Below are positions 58,755-64,000 of a DNA stretch of 64,000 nucleotides, piece by piece. The number at the start of each line of letters is the position of its first letter. Within the stretch, counting starts at the first letter, position 1. The notes under the pieces were generated by a model, which saw only the letters and a program-made list of their open reading frames with translations, did not search any database and was not told the DNA's origin. The DNA is from Halorubrum lacusprofundi ATCC 49239 (GTDB lineage: Archaea; Halobacteriota; Halobacteria; Halobacteriales; Haloferacaceae). A program made the position numbers and the translations under genes. The stretch spans positions 2,108,001 to 2,172,000 of the forward strand of contig NC_012029.1 in assembly GCF_000022205.1 (NCBI RefSeq), written 5' to 3'.

Positions 58755-59306
58755 CTACTCGATCTCTCGAATCACCCGCGCCGGGTTCCCGCCGACGACG
58801 ACGCGGTCCGGCACGTCGTCCGTGACGACCGCGCCAGAGCCGATCACCGCGCCGTCGCCGACCGTCACGCCCGGGGTGAGCACGGCGCGACCGCCGATCC
58901 AGACGTCGTCGCCGACGGTCACCGGCTCGGCGCGCTCGCGGCCGGTCGCGCGCTCCTCGGGATCGATCGGATGCGTCGGCGTGTAGACGTGAACGCCCGG
59001 CCCGAGCAGACATCGATCGCCGAACGCGATCGGGTTGCTGTCGAGGAACACGCAGCCGTAGTTCGCGAAGAAGCCGTCGCCGACCGCGACGTTGTAGCCG
59101 TAGTCGCACCGGAACGAGGGGTGGACGACCGGGTCGTCGCCGACCGCGTCGAACAACTCCCGTAAGAGCGCCTCGCGTCCCTCCGCCTCGCTCGTCGCGT
59201 TGTATCGCCGAGCGAGGTCGCGGGCGCGCTCCCGGTCGGCGACCAGTTCCGGCGCGCTCGGGTCGTAGGGCTCCCCCGCGAGCATCCGCTCCGTCTCGGT
59301 GGGCAT
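58755..59306 (-). CDS. Maltose/galactoside O-acetyltransferase family (LbH hexapeptide) enzyme
   Basis: 183 aa. It has the MAC-type N-terminus (ERMLAGEPYDPSAPELVADR), then left-handed beta-helix repeats: VHPSFRCDYGYNVAVGDGFF, CVFLDSNPIAFGDRCLLGPG with catalytic His-type TPTHPIDPEER, and DDVWIGGRAVLTPGVTVGDG, GSGAVVTDDVPDRVVVGGNP. These enzymes acetylate sugars with acetyl-CoA. Substrate unknown. Convergent with prs, 12 bp between stops. Confidence 0.9.
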   Translation of the reverse strand: MPTETERMLAGEPYDPSAPELVADRERARDLARRYNATSEAEGREALLRELFDAVGDDPVVHPSFRCDYGYNVAVGDGFFANYGCVFLDSNPIAFGDRCLLGPGVHVYTPTHPIDPEERATGRERAEPVTVGDDVWIGGRAVLTPGVTVGDGAVIGSGAVVTDDVPDRVVVGGNPARVIREIE

Positions 59307-59366
59307 ACCCGACCGAACGCGCGCGGTCGGATAGCCGTTTCCGTCGGGGGCGATCTCTACTCCCTT

Positions 59367-59765
59367 TTAAATCGCCGTCACCCACGCCCGGTAGTCGTCG
59401 TCGAGTCCGTAAACCTCGCGGAACGCGCGCTCGACGAACCCTGCCACGCGGTTCGCGTCCGACCGGGCGGTGACGACGGCGTTCGTCCCCTCGGCCTCCT
59501 CCGGGCTCACCAGTTCGTCGATCCGGAACTCCGGGAACTCGCCGAGCAGGTCCTTCAACAGGTCTAGCTCCGCGTCGGTACAGTCGAGGATGAGTTCCGT
59601 GCCCGCGAGCTGGATCCACGGCGGCACCTCGCCGCCGCCGGTGGTGTCGCTGTCGGGGTCGACGTCGACAGTCATCACCTCGCTCGATCGGGCGCGGTGA
59701 GCGGTCGCCGCGTCCGCGAACAGCTTCAGCCGCTCTCCCTCGGTCGCGGCGTCGAATCTCGTCAT
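59367..59765 (-). CDS. Conserved haloarchaeal hypothetical protein
   Basis: 132 aa from ATG 59765. It has ATEGERLKLFADAATAHRAR near the start, a CTDAELDLLKDLLGEFPEFR segment and a C-terminal VERAFREVYGLDDDYRAWVT. It is alpha/beta, acidic and lacks signal or membrane segments. The family is not recognised. It lies between two minus-strand genes and may be transcribed with the coiled-coil protein upstream (84 bp). Confidence 0.75.
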   Translation of the reverse strand: MTRFDAATEGERLKLFADAATAHRARSSEVMTVDVDPDSDTTGGGEVPPWIQLAGTELILDCTDAELDLLKDLLGEFPEFRIDELVSPEEAEGTNAVVTARSDANRVAGFVERAFREVYGLDDDYRAWVTAI

Positions 59766-59849
59766 GTCCGCACGTCTGCGCCGCCGGTTCTTAAAAAGCC
59801 GCACCGCGCGCTGGTTCGGCTCCTCCTGCTCCGCCGCAGCTTAAAAGGG

Positions 59850-60995
59850 CTACTCCCGTTTCGTCTCCGCCAGCACGTCCTCGGCGATCGAGACGGTTCG
59901 CTCCGCCTCGCGAACCCGGTCGTCGATAACGCCCCGTTTTAAAAGGCCTCGCTCGGGCTCGTCGAGCGCGTCGCGCACCACGGCCGCCCGGCGGAGCCGG
60001 TCGTACTCCTCGTCGCGCGCGAGGTCGCGGACTGACCGGAGCGTCGCCACCGTCTCGTCGTCGGCGACCCGCGAGACGAGGGGGATCAGCTCGTCGATCT
60101 CGTAGGCCAGCTCGTCGCCGCCCGCCGGCGGCCAGTCGAGCGTCAGCGGCTCGGCGTCGAGCCGCTCGACGTAGGTGCGGTGGACCGCGACCGCGGTCCG
60201 GAGCGCGCCGGGATCGTCGACGTAGTGCTCCAGCTTCGAGTTCGAGTAGTCGGCGTACTCCAACAGCGTCGGAAGGGGCTCCTCGCCTGCGTCGTAGTCG
60301 GTGACGTACTCGCGCAGGTCAGTCGGCGGCACGTCCGCGTCGACGAACGGGGTGCCGTCGGCGCGGTCGAGGAAGGAGAACACGTCTCGGGCCGACGCCG
60401 ATTTATAAAAGGAGTCGAACGCCTCGCGGACCGCGTCGTTGTACGACTCGATCGGCTCTCGGAGCCGGTCCACGTCGGCGTCGAGGTCCGCGTCGGCCAT
60501 CCCGGCGACCTCGCGCAGGTCGTCGAGCCGGGCGTCGAGCGCCTTCCGGGCCTCTCTCGCGGCCTTGCGCGCGGCCCGGTAGTCGTCGAGGGCCTCGTCG
60601 CGGTCGGCGAGCAGGTCGACGTAGTTGCCAGCCGGCTCCAACGCGTCGCGGGCGGCGGCGAAGTCGGTCTCCGAGAGCCGGCGTTTGTCGACCGCATCGT
60701 CCGCAGCGGCGAACGCGTCGGCCGCGAGCGCGTCGTCGGCGGCGTCGACCGCCTCTCCGAACTCCCCCCGGAACTGGACGTACGAACCGAAGTCGCCGGT
60801 GCCGACCGCGTCCTCCTCGTACTGATCAAGCACGCGGTGCGCCCGGCGGTACGCGTCGGCGGCGGTCTCGATCCGATCCCGACCGAGGTCGGCTATCCGG
60901 GCCTCGATCCGGGCGAGTTCGTCGTACCGCTCGCGCAGCGTCGCGGCCGCCTCGCCGGCTTCGCGGACGGGGTCGGAGGCGTCCCCACCCGGCAT
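59850..60995 (-). CDS. Acidic coiled-coil hypothetical protein coupled to hisI
   Basis: 381 aa, almost entirely helical: long Ala/Glu/Asp/Arg heptad-like stretches (GEAAATLRERYDELARIEAR; DYRAARKAAREARKALDARL) form coiled coils at about 10-60 and 130-195. A middle domain (FDSFYKSASARDVFSFLDRA, DLREYVTDYDAG) and the C-terminal helices end ERTVSIAEDVLAETKRE. From memory such proteins are catalogued as a haloarchaeal DUF (DUF7118). Its ATG overlaps the hisI stop by one base, so it is translated with hisI. Function unknown. Confidence 0.75.
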   Translation of the reverse strand: MPGGDASDPVREAGEAAATLRERYDELARIEARIADLGRDRIETAADAYRRAHRVLDQYEEDAVGTGDFGSYVQFRGEFGEAVDAADDALAADAFAAADDAVDKRRLSETDFAAARDALEPAGNYVDLLADRDEALDDYRAARKAAREARKALDARLDDLREVAGMADADLDADVDRLREPIESYNDAVREAFDSFYKSASARDVFSFLDRADGTPFVDADVPPTDLREYVTDYDAGEEPLPTLLEYADYSNSKLEHYVDDPGALRTAVAVHRTYVERLDAEPLTLDWPPAGGDELAYEIDELIPLVSRVADDETVATLRSVRDLARDEEYDRLRRAAVVRDALDEPERGLLKRGVIDDRVREAERTVSIAEDVLAETKRE

Positions 60996-61378
60996 CAGTA
61001 CACCTCGTCCGGGTCGAAGACGCGCTCGCCGACGTGTTCACCGTCGACTGTCCGGTAGAAACACGAGCGGTGCCCCGTGTGACACGCCCCCACGTTCTGG
61101 TCGACGAGGTACAGCAGGGTGTCGGCGTCGCAGTCGACTCGCACCTCGCGGACTTCCTGGGTGTGCCCCGAGGAACCGCCCTTGTGCCACAGTTCGTCGC
61201 GCGACCGCGAGTAGTAGTGCGCCTCGCCCGTCTCGCGGGTGCGTTCGAGTGCCTCCGGCGAGACGTACGCGAGCATGAGCACCTCGCCCGAATCGGCGTC
61301 CTGCGCGACCGCCGGGACGAGGCCGTCGTCGCCGAAGTCAACCTCGATAGCCCCCTGATCCGCGTCGGCGTCGGTCAT
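60995..61378 (-). CDS. hisI: Phosphoribosyl-AMP cyclohydrolase
   Basis: 127 aa. It opens the ring of phosphoribosyl-AMP in histidine synthesis. Motifs: [55 protein letters not shown] and the metal-binding [20 protein letters not shown] then [10 protein letters not shown]. It lacks the HisE domain, as archaeal HisI does. Start ATG 61378. Followed by the coupled coiled-coil gene. Confidence 0.95.
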   Translation of the reverse strand: MTDADADQGAIEVDFGDDGLVPAVAQDADSGEVLMLAYVSPEALERTRETGEAHYYSRSRDELWHKGGSSGHTQEVREVRVDCDADTLLYLVDQNVGACHTGHRSCFYRTVDGEHVGERVFDPDEVY

Positions 61379-61469
61379 GTCTCGCCGGACGCGTGGGGCT
61401 CGAATAGGCCTTTTGTCTGTCCCCACGCGGCGAGGGCGTCGGACGCCTGACGAGAGCGCGCCTCCGCCC

Positions 61470-61916
61470 TCATTCCCGGCGCAACACCAGCGCGTCGCCG
61501 TCGGCGTACGCGTCGGCGCGCCGGTCGACGACCTCGAACCCCAGTTCTTCGTACAGCGACAGCGCGGCGTCGTTATCGGGGTGCGCCTGTAGCGTCACGG
61601 GACCGGTCGCGTCGGCGAGGACGGCCGAGAGCAACCCGCGAGCGCGCCCCTTCCGGCGATAGTCGGGAGCGACGGCAAGCTCGGCGAGATGGACGCCGGG
61701 GCGGTTCGGCGCGTCGACCGGGAGCAGGTAGCCGACCGCCCGGCCGTCGGCGACGCTGACGAGTGCCGACCCGACCGCGAGCCCGTACTCCAGCAGGTCC
61801 GGATTGGGCTGTCGGAGGTGGCCTTGTAGCCCCCGGATCTGGTTGGCGTCGGCTGGGCGGGCGGCGCGGACTCTGGGGTCGGGGGCGTGGCGGTCCCCAG
61901 GTGACTCCCCCGTCAT
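61470..61916 (-). CDS. GNAT acetyltransferase (RimI-like)
   Basis: 148 aa, [20 protein letters not shown] at the start, then [20 protein letters not shown], the acetyl-CoA-binding Q/R-x-x-G-x-G/A loop in altered form (RRKGRA), and [20 protein letters not shown]. The overall order matches RimI/ribosomal-protein or general N-acetyltransferases. It lies 1 bp after the DUF92 stop in the same direction and is probably co-transcribed. Substrate unknown. Confidence 0.88.
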   Translation of the reverse strand: MTGESPGDRHAPDPRVRAARPADANQIRGLQGHLRQPNPDLLEYGLAVGSALVSVADGRAVGYLLPVDAPNRPGVHLAELAVAPDYRRKGRARGLLSAVLADATGPVTLQAHPDNDAALSLYEELGFEVVDRRADAYADGDALVLRRE

Positions 61917-61917
61917 C

Positions 61918-63249
61918 TCACAGCCCCACCCCGAGCGCGACGGCAGCGGCGACGCCGACGATCGCCCCCGACAGCGTTGCGAGGAAGTTCACCGCTTGGT
62001 TCCCGATCCGCTCACCCTCGATCAGCGCGCCGAGGAGGCTGTCGACGGTCATCCCCGCGACGCCCGCGAGGACGACGATCCCCCCGCCGGCGATCGCGTC
62101 GCCAATCGGCATCCCGAACGCAGCAAGGCCGGCGACAAGGAGCGCGCCCGCGAGCCCGGCCAGTTCGCCCTGCCACGTCACCGCGCCGTCGGTGCCCGGC
62201 TCGACTCGGCTCAGGGTCGTCACCAGCCGAGGACCGTCGTAGAGCCCGCCGATCTCCGAGGAGAGCGTGTCCGCCATCGCGGTCGCGGTCGCGCCGGCGA
62301 ACGCGAAGCCGAAGAGCGCACCCGGTACGCCGACGTGGGCGGTCGCCGCGTAGCCGACGACGGCGACGAGCGCGACCGCGGAGTTCGCCAGCACGTTCCC
62401 GGTGCCCCGGGCGCCCTCGTTCTCCTGTGCGACGCCTCGGTCCGCCTTCTCGTCGAAGCGGTACTTCGACGCCAACCCGCCGATCGCGTAAAACGACATG
62501 AGCGTGGCGAACCAGCCGACGCCGCCGAGGACGACGGCCAGCAGCGCGGACAACACGCCCGTCAGCATACCGGGGACAGAGGCCGTGCCGAGCGCGAACG
62601 AGACGTAGCCGAGCGCGCCGGTCACCGCCAGCCCGAAGGCGACGAGGGAGGCGGTGACCGCCGGGTCCAGCGCGACGAATCCCCAGACGGCGAACGCAAC
62701 GAGGATGACCGTGATGTGGGCGTCTCGGTCGAACACGAGCGATCTGACGAGCGCCGCCGTGAGCGCAGCCACGGCCGCAAGGAAGACGAGTTCGGGAAGG
62801 CCGTCGACGAGGCCCGCCCTGTCGGTCTGGAGCAGCACGCCGACCTGTCCCGCGAGAGCGCCGAGCGTCCCGCCGGCGACGTATCCCGCCACGAGGGGGA
62901 ACTCGTCGGTGGCGCGTCCGGCGACGACTGTACGACCGAGGCGACCGCCGCCGACCGCGAGCGTTGCCGCGGCGAAGGCCTCGTACGGGAGCGGGGCGCG
63001 GGGGAGGGAGGCGAACAGCGCGAGACCGGCAGCGGCGAGCGCGAACGCGACAAATCCGTAGAGGCGCTCTTCCTCGCGGTCACCGCGCAAAGCAAGCGTT
63101 TCAAACCATCTGCCGTCGCGGACCCCGAAGAAGGCGAGGCCGGCGGCGGCGAGGAACGGCACGGCGGCGGCGTCGCCGAGTGCCGGCGCGAGGACGGCGA
63201 CCGCGGCCACCGCGGCAAAGATACTCGCCCGTCGAAGCCTCCGTATCAC
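61918..63249 (-). CDS. DUF92/VTE6-like membrane protein with an N-terminal membrane extension
   Basis: 443 aa from GTG 63249. About 11 membrane helices. The second half is the DUF92 domain: TGVLSALLAVVLGGVGWFAT, YAIGGLASKYRFDEKAD, the loop GARGTGNVLANSAVALVAVV, AMADTLSSEIG and VTWQGELAGLAGALLV. VTE6, the plant member, is a phytyl-phosphate kinase; archaeal members are suspected prenyl-phosphate kinases. The first 200 residues form an extra membrane block not found in bacterial members. Substrate unknown. Confidence 0.85.
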   Translation of the reverse strand: MIRRLRRASIFAAVAAVAVLAPALGDAAAVPFLAAAGLAFFGVRDGRWFETLALRGDREEERLYGFVAFALAAAGLALFASLPRAPLPYEAFAAATLAVGGGRLGRTVVAGRATDEFPLVAGYVAGGTLGALAGQVGVLLQTDRAGLVDGLPELVFLAAVAALTAALVRSLVFDRDAHITVILVAFAVWGFVALDPAVTASLVAFGLAVTGALGYVSFALGTASVPGMLTGVLSALLAVVLGGVGWFATLMSFYAIGGLASKYRFDEKADRGVAQENEGARGTGNVLANSAVALVAVVGYAATAHVGVPGALFGFAFAGATATAMADTLSSEIGGLYDGPRLVTTLSRVEPGTDGAVTWQGELAGLAGALLVAGLAAFGMPIGDAIAGGGIVVLAGVAGMTVDSLLGALIEGERIGNQAVNFLATLSGAIVGVAAAVALGVGL

Positions 63250-63351
63250 ACCCTCGGATACCTGGGACGCGCACTTAACGGTCCCGACACTGCCCCGTCG
63301 CCGTCGGGGAACGCTCGCCGCGGTCGCGCAGCCGTTCGGTAACTCGACGAA

Positions 63352-63465
63352 TCAGTAGCGGTACTCGTTGAACTGCACTGCGTGTCCCTCGATCACGCGA
63401 ACGGCCTGCTCCGGGTCCTCCTCGTCGTCTCCCGTCTCGTTCTCGTGTGAGGTAACCTCTCTCAT
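63352..63465 (-). CDS. Small acidic protein with a leaderless TATA promoter
   Basis: 37 aa, starting MREVTSHENETGDDEEDPEQ and ending in AVRVIEGHAVQFNEYRY. The acidic head is followed by a short conserved-looking strand segment. A strong TATA box 26 nt before the ATG supports expression. Such tiny proteins are common in haloarchaea and are often missed by annotation. Function unknown. Confidence 0.55.
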   Translation of the reverse strand: MREVTSHENETGDDEEDPEQAVRVIEGHAVQFNEYRY

Positions 63466-63487
63466 ACTTTGATGGAAGCAACTATTC

Positions 63488-63495
63488 AATATAAA
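63488..63495 (-). promoter_or_regulatory. TATA box for the 37-residue protein
   Basis: TTTATATT on the minus strand, centred 26-27 nt before ATG 63465. Confidence 0.7.
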
Positions 63496-63569
63496 TGTTA
63501 CCCGTGAGGCGGAAGTGGTCGACGCCGCGATCAACACCTGAGGGGTCGGCCGTGTCGATGTGCCCACTC

Positions 63570-64000
63570 TCAGCCGATGACGCGGTCGATATCCCCGAGA
63601 TCGTCGAGCACGTAGTCCGGCGAGACGCTCGCGTCCGCGACGGCCGCCTCGTTCGTGACGCCGGACAGCACCAGTGCGGTGGTCATCCCGGCGCGTTCGC
63701 CGAGCGCGATGTCGGTGTTGAGCCGATCCCCGACGACGAGACACTCTTCGGGGGGGTACGGCAGTCGCTCGCGGACCATCTCGATCGCTGTTTCCGAGGG
63801 CTTCCCGAGGACCGCGTCCGGCTCGCGCTCGGCGACGCCCGCGATCGCGTTGATCACGGCCCCGGAACCCGGCACGTCGCGCTCGGGAGCCGGGATGACC
63901 ACGTCGGGGTCGGTGCCGATGAAGGGGATGTCACGGTCGAGTGCCCACAGCGCCGTACAGAGGTCGTCGTAATCGAACTCTCGATCGATCGAGGCCACGA
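63570..64000 (-). CDS. HAD-IIA (NagD-like) phosphatase, C-terminal part cut by window edge
   Basis: At least 142 residues; the N-terminus lies beyond the right edge (the visible GTG at 63998 is in the middle of the typical domain). ASIDREFDYDDLCTALWALD, FIGTDPDVVIPAPERDVPGS and GSGAVINAIAGVAEREPDAV are the cap-domain region, VLGKPS contains the motif III lysine, and CLVVGDRLNTDIALGERAGM holds the motif IV aspartates. The family includes phosphatases of glycolate-, glycerol- and nucleotide-phosphates. Substrate not determinable. Confidence 0.88.
   Translation of the reverse strand, partial: VASIDREFDYDDLCTALWALDRDIPFIGTDPDVVIPAPERDVPGSGAVINAIAGVAEREPDAVLGKPSETAIEMVRERLPYPPEECLVVGDRLNTDIALGERAGMTTALVLSGVTNEAAVADASVSPDYVLDDLGDIDRVIG

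Overview
The window is a chromosomal stretch of an extremely halophilic archaeon (class Halobacteria). It is very GC-rich, and its proteins are strongly acidic (Asp/Glu/Ala rich). Markers include archaeal-type genes (dnaG primase, proteasome alpha, S6e, gatD, archaeosine genes tgtA and arcS, the ahbAB siroheme-decarboxylase route to heme), a halobacterial 2Fe-2S ferredoxin, the chemotaxis adaptor CheF, and TAT-dependent secreted proteins. Many genes have an archaeal TATA-like box about 26-28 nt upstream of the start codon, which implies leaderless mRNAs. Gene content fits Halorubrum or a close relative, but the genus is an inference.

Layout. 1-3080: partial PfkB kinase, nucleoside deaminase, a lower-GC island with a secreted fibronectin-III-like protein, and a haloarchaeal hypothetical. 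3200-7900: PHP-domain protein, a coupled pair of moeA genes (the second fused to a periplasmic-binding-like domain), a thioesterase. 8151-10804: M23/LytM-like protein and a sensor kinase. 10933-15838: lipoate-ligase-like protein, ribosomal S6e, a hypothetical, then a tightly overlapping heme operon (ahbAB fusion, precorrin-2 dehydrogenase, hemA). 15913-24403: solute symporter with DUF3311 partner, dnaG, prepilin peptidase, HPP protein, gatD-GNAT-small membrane protein operon, deoC. 24400-29970: chemotaxis transducer pseudogene, TrmB-like regulator, universal stress protein, and a TauABC/SsuABC-type ABC importer. 30350-35270: menB, thiL, a chain of three overlapping small ORFs leading into isocitrate lyase, CaiB-type CoA transferase. 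35602-45062: zinc ribbon, arcS, orphan kinase, PNPOx-like protein, tgtA, Nif3-like protein, PfkB, DHH nuclease, universal stress protein. 45126-47085: a second lower-GC island with a secreted protein and a gene-free stretch with strong hairpins. 47086-54509: thyA-folA, small zinc protein, a MacB/LolD-type ABC operon with a secreted CARDB-like protein, psmA behind a 13-codon upstream ORF, MOSC protein. 54529-64000: a membrane protein resembling the front third of a P1B ATPase, cheF, ferredoxin, zinc protein, prs, acetyltransferases, hisI with a coiled-coil partner, DUF92 membrane protein, and a partial HAD-IIA phosphatase.

How the genes work together. The clearest pathway groups are heme (ahbAB-met8-hemA), molybdopterin (two moeA), archaeosine (tgtA and arcS, 1.9 kb apart), thymidylate/folate (thyA-folA), the glyoxylate shunt (isocitrate lyase), and two ABC operons.

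Most unusual signals. Short tandem duplications of 20-25 bp lie across the stop codon of three unrelated genes. A chain of small overlapping ORFs feeds into isocitrate lyase, and a leaderless mini-ORF is coupled to psmA. A LytM-like enzyme keeps all its expected metal-site residues in an organism without murein. A P1B-ATPase-like N-terminal third lies downstream of a duplicated promoter element. No CRISPR array, rRNA, tRNA or intact insertion sequence was seen.
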